64,000 nucleotides of DNA. Origin: an uncultured Desulfobacter sp. Its GTDB lineage: Bacteria > Desulfobacterota > Desulfobacteria > Desulfobacterales > Desulfobacteraceae. Shown here piece after piece: positions 1-8,800 of the stretch. The stretch is taken from the NCBI RefSeq assembly GCF_963666675.1, contig NZ_OY762929.1:5800001-5864000 (forward strand), given 5' to 3'. Numbering within the stretch: the first letter of the stretch is position 1; the number at the start of each line of letters is the position of its first letter. The notes under the pieces were generated by a model, which saw only the letters and a program-made list of their open reading frames with translations, ran no database searches and had not been told where the DNA came from. Made by a program: the position numbers and the translations under genes.

Positions 1-125
1 AACCGTTGGGTAAATGTCACAGGTTCTCCCTCCCTTGATTACACAGATTGAATTTTTACCGGGAGATATGATAGAAAAAGAAAACGGTTACAAACGGGCT
101 TTGCCCTTTGTGATTTGTTTTTTTC

Positions 126-167
126 GGCCATCAACCGGTTGACTTTGGCGAGTTCGGGTTGATGGCC
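126..167. terminator. Perfect 11-bp hairpin, probable terminator
   Basis: GGCCATCAACC at 126-136 is exactly complementary to GGTTGATGGCC at 157-167, with a 20-nt loop. A pyrimidine-rich run (TTCTTTTCT) follows. It lies before the first gene and probably ends a transcription unit entering from the left edge. The loop is long for an intrinsic terminator, so the role is inferred. Confidence 0.5.
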
Positions 168-203
168 TTCTTTTCTAAAAACATCCCTGATATCAAAATA
201 AAC

Positions 204-240
204 TTGCTTTTTACGATAAAAAGCATAACTTTATATGCTT
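204..240 (+). promoter_or_regulatory. Putative promoter with operator palindrome for the XRE gene
   Basis: AAGCATA (221-227) and TATGCTT (234-240) form a perfect 7-bp inverted repeat with a 6-nt spacer, about 90 bp before the regulator's start codon. A weak -35-like TTTACG (210-215) lies 18 bp before TATGCT, a -10-like hexamer inside the palindrome. Autoregulation by the downstream HTH protein is an inference from position. Confidence 0.35.
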
Positions 241-327
241 AGTTAGTATCCTTTAAAGCTATTGTCAAGAAAAAATATGTTTGCACACAGCCCCATATTT
301 ATAGAGAATACAGGCAAGGAGGAGCTT

Positions 328-699
328 ATGAATAACAGCAAAGCCATTATATCCGGATTGCCTGATAAGTTAAAAAAACTGCGCCAGGGCCGGGGCCTGT
401 CCCAGGGGCAGCTCGGCAACAAACTGGGCGTGAATGTCCAGTTGATATCCAAATACGAACGGGGGGTGGTTTGTCCGCCCACCAACATGGTCGTTAAAAT
501 TGCTTCCGTGTTTGATGTCAGCCTGGATTACCTGCTGCGGGATGAAGCAAACGTGGCAATCAACAAGATCAAAAGCCGGGAGCTTCTCAAGCATATAGAA
601 GCGATAGAGCAGCTTCCCGAAGAAGACCAGCAGGTACTGACCAGCCTTCTGGATGCGTTCATCAAAAAATATAAGTTTGAACAACTGGCCCGGGCCTGA
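328..699 (+). CDS. XRE-family HTH transcriptional regulator
   Basis: A protein of 123 residues with an XRE-type helix-turn-helix near its N-terminus: LRQGRGLSQGQLGNKLGV, then QLISKYERG, the usual recognition-helix pattern. The C-terminal third is helical and acidic and ends in ALLDAF-like dimerisation sequence. The ATG at 328 is chosen because AGGAGG lies 6-7 nt upstream; an in-frame TTG at 262 has no ribosome site. Such proteins are usually repressors of prophage or toxin-antitoxin genes. It sits 19 bp before an antitoxin-toxin pair on the same strand, so it may be cotranscribed with the pair or control it. The target is not visible from sequence. Confidence 0.8.
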   Translation: MNNSKAIISGLPDKLKKLRQGRGLSQGQLGNKLGVNVQLISKYERGVVCPPTNMVVKIASVFDVSLDYLLRDEANVAINKIKSRELLKHIEAIEQLPEEDQQVLTSLLDAFIKKYKFEQLARA

Positions 700-718
700 T
701 TGTTTGTAAGGAGACGTC

Positions 719-925
719 ATGCAGACCGTAATGGATGAGGGCAGGCTCAAACAGGTCTTCAAGGAAGCGCTTGTCGAGATGCTCGAAGAAAAACAGAACA
801 TCTTCCATGACATGATCGTGGATGCCATGGAAGACATTGCCCTGAGCCGGGCGATCCAGGAAGGGCAAAACACCGGCACCGCCACAAAAGAAGAGATATT
901 TCATATACTGGAAGGCCGGGCGTGA
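719..925 (+). CDS. Probable antitoxin of a RelE/ParE-type module
   Basis: A small acidic helical protein of 68 residues (MQTVMDEGRLKQVFKEALVE...). It overlaps the toxin gene by 4 bp (GTGA), the arrangement typical of type II antitoxin-toxin pairs. A ribosome site (AAGGAGAC) lies just upstream of the ATG. The sequence gives no clear ribbon-helix-helix or Phd signature, so the family is uncertain; the call rests mainly on size, charge and coupling to the toxin. It would neutralise the toxin by direct binding. Confidence 0.65.
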   Translation: MQTVMDEGRLKQVFKEALVEMLEEKQNIFHDMIVDAMEDIALSRAIQEGQNTGTATKEEIFHILEGRA

Positions 926-1191
926 TCCTCGATTTTAAAAAGAGTTTTGCCAAGGACTTAAAAAAACGTAAAACAGACAGGCCGTTGCTTGACCGGGTCC
1001 GGCAGATCATGCAGGAAGTGGAAGAGGCCCCGGACATCCACGCGATCCGGAACCTTAAAAAATTAAAGGCCCAGGGCAGCCACTACCGGATCAGAATGGG
1101 TGACTACCGCCTGGGCCTTGTTATTGAAGAGGATACTGTCTGCTTTGTCAGGTTCCTGCATCGGGGTGAAATTTATAAGTATTTTCCTTAG
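922..1191 (+). CDS. RelE/ParE-superfamily toxin
   Basis: A basic protein of 89 residues with the RelE/ParE fold pattern: an N-terminal helical pair (FAKDLKKRK, LLDRVRQIMQEV), then strands LKAQGSHYRIRMGDYRLG and a final VCFVRFLHRGEIYKYFP. The HYRIR..DYR and HR.EIY..FP elements are typical of the superfamily. RelE-type members cut mRNA on the ribosome, ParE-type members poison gyrase; the sequence alone does not decide between them. The GTG start overlaps the antitoxin stop, implying translational coupling. A convergent minus-strand gene ends 57 bp downstream. Confidence 0.8.
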   Translation: MILDFKKSFAKDLKKRKTDRPLLDRVRQIMQEVEEAPDIHAIRNLKKLKAQGSHYRIRMGDYRLGLVIEEDTVCFVRFLHRGEIYKYFP

Positions 1192-1248
1192 GTTGGTCAA
1201 ATCTTATATTTCAAGATCTGACTCCACGCATAAAAATCAACACCAGCT

Positions 1249-1635
1249 TTACGGCAACTTGCTTTTTTTCTGCTGATCCTTTGGTGGCCTATTAGCTTCT
1301 TTTACAAGATTGAACCCTTCACCATCATCCGAGTAAGAAATACCAATAACATTCCCAACTTTGAACTGTTGAAGTTGTTCAAGAAACTCCGTAATTGCAG
1401 TAAGTACTGCATCCACATTGTCTATTTTCTGACCACTATCAACCAGTTTTGCAAAGACATCATTTGAGGTTATCTCTTTCCCGATAAAAGTTATCAAACC
1501 ATACTGTGAGGATTTGCCACTTTTAATGCCCCTAAAACCGTCCCGTTCCTCACCAATAAAAGGTATAATGAACTCTTTAGATTTTGATTTAAAACTACCA
1601 TACGTAACACTGACAGGCATTTTTTTTGTTTTCAT
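1249..1635 (-). CDS. Presumed immunity protein for the displaced RHS tip
   Basis: A protein of 128 residues with no family I recognise. It is mixed alpha/beta by inspection, with no signal peptide or membrane segment, and has a Lys/Pro-rich tail. It starts 13 bp after the stop of the displaced nuclease tip on the same strand, where polymorphic-toxin loci carry the matching immunity gene. Function is inferred from position only. If right, it should bind the HNH domain of its neighbour in the cytoplasm. Confidence 0.55.
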   Translation of the reverse strand: MKTKKMPVSVTYGSFKSKSKEFIIPFIGEERDGFRGIKSGKSSQYGLITFIGKEITSNDVFAKLVDSGQKIDNVDAVLTAITEFLEQLQQFKVGNVIGISYSDDGEGFNLVKEANRPPKDQQKKSKLP

Positions 1636-1648
1636 TCAAACGTTCCCC

Positions 1649-2380
1649 TTATTCCCAAGGTCTATAAAACTGATGATGAGTTTTGTGGAGATCAATGCCT
1701 TGCAATCTCATATTTGAAGGTGCATCTGCGCCGCCAATCGATAGAGGTTTAATATGATCAACCTGATATCCAGGTGGTACTTTCCCTTTACTCAACCACT
1801 GATTCATCCATTTAGGAGACTTACCGCTTTCTGCCATTTGTTTCAAGTAAGCAGATTTTTGAACTTGGTTACGAACTGTTCCCGTTACTATTCCGTTGGC
1901 TTCTTTATATGCCGCCCATGCCGTTCCAGCATCCGTCCTTGATGAAAACTGCCCTTTTGTCATTGTCTGGAATTCGTTCCATGTCTTTGCTCCACTGTTT
2001 GGCGCCGGCAACAACCGATTCGTATCAGTAATAACCGTGGTAGTCAACTGCGGTGTTGCCTTACCGGCGGCAAGGGCCTCATCTGCGTTTTTATACACAT
2101 ATTTAGCGGCATCAAGCGCTTCATCTCCATACTTGGCCGCATATTGAGCGCCTCGTGATCCCTGGCCGAGGATGGGTATCATGGCAAGTCCGGACAAAGC
2201 CGCATTTCCCATATCGCCTTCAGATATATACAACGCAGTATCAAGAGCATCAGGGATAATTCCCAATCCGGGTAGCAATCCTGCCCCTGCTAAAACATCA
2301 TGACGGTTATCCCATGCAGCCTTCGCCATCAATCCTCTAGGGTCCGTATAACCCAAAGGATTATTTAGGACAATAATCCT
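1649..2380 (-). pseudogene. Displaced RHS C-terminal tip with HNH nuclease domain
   Basis: An open frame of about 240 codons with no good start and no ribosome site. Translation from just after a stop codon gives VLNNPLGYTDPRGL, which matches the end of the RHS core of the neighbouring gene (VLNNPLRFTDPDGL). A hydrophobic pre-toxin segment (LAGAGLLPGLGIIPDALDTA) follows, then a C-terminal HNH-type nuclease motif: VDHIKPLSIGG.DAP.NMRL..DLHKTHHQF. It is therefore a tip cassette without its cage. Such orphan tips are usually silent until recombination joins them to the full-length gene. A TTG at 2356 or an ATG at codon 9 after it could start a short protein, but neither is convincing. Confidence 0.75.
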
Positions 2381-2382
2381 TT
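2355..2382. repeat. Junction repeat: 17-bp RHS core repeat and 11-bp palindrome
   Basis: AAAGGATTATTTAGGAC (2355-2371) is identical to 3523-3539 inside the main RHS gene, where it encodes the V-L-N-N-P-L part of the core. Here it is also half of a perfect inverted repeat: AAAGGATTATT (2355-2365), a 6-nt loop, AATAATCCTTT (2372-2382). It marks the exact left limit of the displaced tip. Confidence 0.85.
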
Positions 2383-2523
2383 AGAGCACTTTCGGCCTAT
2401 GGCTCACACCTCAACAATATCAACCATTCCAGCCGATATCTAAAAATTGTAAAAGAGCAAAAAATCAATCAAAAATCAAATCATCATATTCATACAAGGG
2501 TTTATCAGAATCCTGTATTGTAA

Positions 2524-2826
2524 TCAAAGATACCCCATTTTTTTTAGCCGTATCTTTGCAGCGTCATATGCCATTGTTAGTGCTGTTAGTGCAAGATATT
2601 CATCTGAAGGCGATGGGTTGAAAGATTCAGGCCCCGCAAGCCATTCAAACAGAAAATCGTCATCTACGGTTTCATCATCAAGGCAAGATAGAATTTCTTG
2701 CAACTGTTCTTTTGTTGCACTATTAATGGCTTCTTGGCGGTAGATATCATCATCGATACCCCATTTTTCAGCCATAGGCAACAATGGCATAACTTCTAAA
2801 GGAACATTTTGGGGATTGAGGTTCAT
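2524..2826 (-). CDS. Presumed immunity protein for the main RHS toxin
   Basis: An acidic protein of 100 residues (for example LSCLDDETVDDDFLFEWLAG). I do not recognise the family. Its ATG overlaps the stop of the RHS gene by 4 bp, the usual coupling of an immunity gene to its toxin. High acidity suits a protein that masks a basic nuclease active site. It is cytoplasmic: no signal peptide or transmembrane segment is seen. The pairing with the SHH-type nuclease tip is inferred from position. Confidence 0.65.
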   Translation of the reverse strand: MNLNPQNVPLEVMPLLPMAEKWGIDDDIYRQEAINSATKEQLQEILSCLDDETVDDDFLFEWLAGPESFNPSPSDEYLALTALTMAYDAAKIRLKKMGYL

Positions 2827-5800
2827 TGTAGTTTCTCCAGATATGTATTAAATTCTTTAAAATATTGGTCTATAATTTTATCTGGTGTATTTGTCACTGA
2901 GAATTGTTCCTCTGCAAGTCGCCAAGCTTCACCATGACTAACTTTTGACCAATCTAAATCTTTTACTTTTACTCCCTGCCTGTTTGCAAATTCTGTTCTA
3001 AGTCGGTTAAATACTCCACGAGTGGCATTATGATCAGGTGAATTGGGCATTAAAACAGCAGGAGCATCAATTGCCTTTGAACCAGGAATATTTACATCCA
3101 TCCAAACCGTATTGACGCCATGATGTGATTGATGACCCGTAGGGCGTGGATTTGGCATATCTCCATGCCTACCCACTAAATAAATGTCAGTATTTATATC
3201 TCCAGTCTTAACGAGATCATGAACTGCATCAACTACTTTTGGAAACTTTTTGAGACCTGCGATACCTGCAAAAAACATATCATCGAATGGCACCGTTGGT
3301 GTCACTGATGCGGCTGCAAACTCTCGTTCCTCGGCTATTGTGGGTGTGACGGTATCAAGTATTAGATCCCAGCCTGTACCAACTTGACCTAGCGTGTATG
3401 CTGCCGAATTAAGAACAGGAAAAATCAAGTTCTCATTGATCATGTTGTTGGCAGCATAAATACTATCAACAGCATAATTTCCAGCTGCCCTCGCAACCAA
3501 CCCATCCGGGTCGGTAAACCGCAAAGGATTATTTAGGACGTATGTATAAAGGTTCAGCCCGTCTACGTATCCTGCTGGATCTCGTTGCATGAACCGGCCA
3601 AGGCTTGCCGAATACATCCGGTTCCGATAATACCAGAGGCCGGAATCATTATCCCACCGTCTGCCGGTGTAACCGAAGGGATTACCGATGGTGCTGCCGG
3701 TGGTTGTGATATCCGTCCCCTGGTCATCGGAGATCATCATCAAGCCGAACGGATTATAATTATAGGATTCGACCAATGCGGCACCGGCATCAAGAATGGC
3801 TTTGACGCTGTGCTGGCTGTCTTTCAGATAATAATAATCCTGGCCATTTACCTCGACCAAGACCGGATCATCCAGGGTATCCGCATAAATGAAAATTCTT
3901 TCCAAACTGCTGGCGGTGTATTCTTCAATAACGCTCTGGCTGTCATAAACAAATGTCGTCACTACCGTTCCTACGGTCCGGGTTACCCGGCGGTTCAGGG
4001 CGTCATAGGTATAAGATGCCAGCACCTCGCCGTCCGATGAAACTTGGGTCAGACGGTTGGCCCAGTCGTAGGTATAATCATTGGTCCCGTCAAAGGTCAT
4101 ATTTCCGCGGTCGTCATAACTGACCACTGTACTGTCGATGGTGTTATATTCGTTATCGGAGGTTACGGTGCGGGGTTCAGAAAGGCCGTTTTGATCTGTA
4201 TATTTCCAGTTGCCGTTCAGATCGTACTGCCAGGCGGCAAAGGCAGCACTGTCTTTGTCCTGGCCGGTGAGCCGGTCATGGTGATCATAGTCGAATGCTT
4301 CGGCCAGGGACGCGCCGTTAAAGTCCGTGTCCCTGGTGGCAACGTTGCTCTGGCCGTCATAGCTCTTGTCCACTCTGAAGAGTTCATTGGTACCGGGGGT
4401 GCTGTAAGCTCGATACATTTCCCGGCCCCGGTTGTCATACTCAACGGAAAGTGTTGTGTTATTGCCGTAAACTCCGAATATCAACTGCCTGTTTCGGTCG
4501 TATTCCAGACGGGCTATTTGATCGACCCCGTCGTAGACGGCGGACAGATTGTTGTTGCCGTCGTAATTTTTCTGAACGGTTTTGCCGGATGGATAAGTGA
4601 GGGTTTCTTTATTGCCGTTTTTATCATACTGACTTGTCACAAGATAAGCACTATCCTGGAGTTCCGTTTCCAGGCGGTCAAAATCATCATATGAAAAAAT
4701 CACCAAATGCGTGGCCGCGCCCTGGTTAAAATCTTCGGCCAATTTCAGCCGTGACAAGGTGTCGTATTCGAACTGCTGCTGCAGAACCGACCCTGATCCC
4801 AGCCGAACTTCAATCTTTCGGTCCAGATCGTCATAAACAAATGTAACCAGAGAACTGTCCTGGCGGGTGATGGTTTCGATATTTCCGTTGCCATCATAGG
4901 TGAATTGTTGGAAACTCCCGTCCGCATCAGCTTCCTTTATTTTCCGGTTCAGGACATCATATTCATAGGTGAGCGTGTTTTCCAGCGGATTGAGAACGGA
5001 GAGCAGATTTCCGTTTTCATCATAGCTGAAGGTTGATGTTGCAGCTTCGCCGGTTATGCCTGCAGCGCTTGTGCGGGAGTCCAGCCTGCCGACAAGGTCA
5101 TAGGTATATTGGGTGATATCTCCGTTAAAATTGACCTCCCGGATCAGCCTGCCCCGACTGTCATAGGCAAACTCTTTCCGGTCATCCCCCTGGACCATCA
5201 AAATCAGGCGGTTAAGATTGTCGTAACCTTTTATGGTCAGCTCACCTTCGGGCATTTGTTCAAGGATAACGTTGCCTGCGACGTCATATTCCCAATAATA
5301 CTCGATCATGCCGTCGGCCTGGGTTTGGGCGATCTTTCTTCCGAGAGTGTCATAAAAATATTTGGTGATATTGCCGTTGGGGTCGGTGGTCTGAACCAGT
5401 TGTCTTCCGGCGTTGTATTCAAAACCGTAGGATTGGGGCGTTTCCGTGTACTGGCCTTCAATGCGGGTGGTCATAAGGCCCCGGTCATCATAAACAAACT
5501 GAGTTTTCAGGGCGCGGGTTTCTGTGTCGCTGACTTTCAGGCTGCGGATCTCAAATATCCTGCGGTTATTTTCGTCATATTCGTACTCGGTAATGACGGG
5601 TTCGGAGCTTGACGGGGCAATGGTAGTTCCCAGCAGATTACCGTGGACATCATACCGGTGCTGGGTTTCGATGCCTCTGGCGTTGGTCGTAGCAAGCACT
5701 CTGCCGGTTTCATCAAACTCGGTTTCCGTAGTATTGCCCAGTGCGTCAATCGTCCTGAACATTCGTCCGGCCTGATCGTATTGAAACGTGGTGCTGTTGC

Positions 5801-8800
5801 CCCTGGCGTCGGTGTGCAGTATCAGGTTGGAGACCTCGTCGTATTCGAAATACTGTAGGTTGCCCAGTTCATCCTCGGTGCCGATCTTGCGGTTTACGGC
5901 ATCGTAATAGGTCCGGGTAACGGTTTTATCCGGATAGGTTGTAGAAACCTGGTTGCCGTTGGGATCGTATCCAAAGGTAGTGGTCTCTCCTGCAGCACCC
6001 ACCAGTTTGATTTTATGGCTGTTCAGATCATAAGAATACCGGGTGAGCCTTCCCAGGGGATCGGTTTCTTTGACGATGTTGCCGACCGTATCATATTCCC
6101 AGACGGTTTCAACCAGGTCTGTATCTAAACCCTGTGTTTGTGATATTTTTCGGCCCGCCGCATCATAGACAAGGACCGTAACATCCCCCAGGGGATCGAT
6201 TATATGGGTTAAAAGGTTGCGTTCATCATAATGATATAATGTTTCTTCCAGCAGCTCGTTGCCGGTGTCGTAGTATTGCTCGGCGGTTTTATTGCCGTTG
6301 CCGTCGTATACAAATGCCTGGCGGTCGCCCAGGGGATTGATGATTCCGGTCAGGTTCCCCGATGCATCATAGCGGTAGGCTGTTGCCTGAGGATCTGACG
6401 AATTGTATCCGTCTGTTTTTTGGAACAGGTGACCGAGCTGATCATATTCGTAAAATACGGTGATATCTTCGTGGTCGGCATCCGAGATGTCCGTGGTTAC
6501 CGATTCGAGTTTGCCGTCATCATAGTAGGTGTACGTTTTTCTGATGACGCTGGTGTCCGAGTCTTCCAGGCCACATGGGACGGCTTCTTCGATCAGCCGA
6601 TTAGCGGCATCATAGATATAGATGCTGGTGTTGCCCAACGCATCGGTGACGGCGGTTTTGTTGCCGTTCCCGTCGTACTGGTATTGGGTGACATTGCCCA
6701 GGGCATCGGTGGTTTGGGCAAGCCTGCCCATGGGATCGTATTTATACGAGGTGGTGTTTCCGTTTTTATCGGTCTTTGATGTGAGTTTACCGATGGCGTC
6801 ATAGGTGAACAGTTCGGATTGAGAAAGCGGATCAATGGCCTCTTTCACTTGGGCACCGGCAACGACATCCCTGGCCTTGTAGTAGTCCAGTTTTTTTTCG
6901 GCCCCGTTTGGAAGCGTCGTTTTAACCAGTTTGCCGTCGGTGTTGTATTCGTACGTTGTGGTCTGGCTTAACGGATCTGTTTCTTTGGTTTTCTGACCAA
7001 CGGCATTGTATTCAAATGTGGTGGTCAGGTCGGTGCCGCCGACCGTTACTGTCTTTGATTTCAGCAGGTCCGGAGGCTGGTTTTCCGTGTTACCGGACAG
7101 GTAATAGTCAAAGCTTGTCTGATGCCCGTTTTTATCTGTTGTGGACAGCAGGTGGAGGGCATCCGTATCATAGGCAAATATTTCTGAGTTGCCGTTGGTG
7201 TCCGTTATTTGGGTGATGTTGCCGTAATCGTCATAGTCGTATACTGTCTCAAATCCCGTGGCAGTCTCATCAACAGCCAGGTCTCCGTCACCATTAAAGG
7301 CATAGCCCTGTGCCTGTATTTTTTTATGCAGGCTGCCGTCTAAATTACCATCTGTCTCATCGTAATATTCAAATGTTGTAATCCGACCGACAGGATCTTC
7401 ACTTTGTGTAACTGAATACGGGTGCTCCGCGTCATCGTATTTGTAGTGCCAGGTGTGGCCCATGGAATTGGTCTTGACGCAAAGATTGCGCTGTTTTTCA
7501 AAAGCTTCCTGATCCTCAGCAGGAGTGCCGTCAGGATAATACTGGAACTCAGTCGTGTATCCGTTGCCGTCGGTATGGTGGGTTTTGTTGTGATGGCCGT
7601 CATAGACCATGGTCTCGATAGTGCCGTCTTCATTCGCGATCCGGATTACATCATTGGCGTCATTGAAGAATACTTTCCGGTAGTATCCTTCCTCGTTCCA
7701 GGTTTCTGAATACCGGTTCAGGCGGCTGTAGAAAAAGTTGAAGGTTTCGTCTTCGGCGTTGGTGTGGTATGCCACCTGGTCATTCTTGTAGTACCCGATT
7801 TCAAGGGTATCACCCCCCGGCATGGTGTACAGGACCATGTTGTGGTCCAGGTATGCGTTTTCCTGGTTGCTCAGGTATTGGTATTTTGTGGCATTGTCGC
7901 TGCCGTCTTCGGGATCAATCTCATAATCCAGGCCATGGAACTCAATCAGGTCATCTCCAAGGCCATCATCGGTATCCACTACTTTTTCAGAATACTTATA
8001 TGAGCAAGAGCGACCGGAATCCGCTTCGCCGGTTTTGCCGGTCACAGTGGTTACTTTGCCGCTGGTATTGTAAGTGAATGATATGGATCTGCCCAGTTCG
8101 TCCGTGATTTTGGAGATTAGGGTCGGATGGTCGGTATCTCCATACTCATACAACAGGGTATTGCCGAACCGGTCTTCTTTTTTGATCAAATACCCCTGGT
8201 CGGAAAAATATGATTTCTGCCGGGTCAGATTCTGGGTAATGATGTATTGTCCGGCATCCATCGTAAGGATGAATTGAGATCCGGCAGGATAAGTGTATGA
8301 GGTGTCCCCGTTGGATGTGATCTCAAGGGCGTCGGCTTCGTTGTTATAGTATTTGACATCGCCACCGGTCACAGGCAGGATGCGCTCGCCATGGTTCCAG
8401 GTCCAGCCGTAACCAAAGGGACCGTTATAGATGGTCTGGCTTTTGTATTTACGGGTGACGGACAGGCCTAACCCTCTGGATTTGACAGTGATGTCCGGCT
8501 TTTCTTCGGCATAGAATTCTCCGGTCACCATATCGACCGGATCGCCTATGAGTGTCTTGGCGGCATTGATGGTTTCTTTGGTCTTTTGAAGGATTGTATA
8601 GGTACTGCTTGTCTCGTCGGTTTCAAGGGCGTATGTATCAAACCAGTCGGTCTGGGTTGTATCGCTTAGGATGTCTGTATATAGTGAAAGATCTCCAATG
8701 TCGCTAAAATCGACATAAGTCTCGTCTGTGTCCGTGTTTGGTGAAGATGAGCCTCCGTTGTACATGCCGAATGCATAGGTGTCTCCATACCCTTCTGCCC

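Noticed and set aside
3585..4694. Long plus-strand open frames (151 and 216 codons) inside the RHS gene
   Set aside because: They are antisense to a continuous 2771-codon frame with clear YD repeats. The repetitive codon pattern of RHS genes keeps other frames open by chance.
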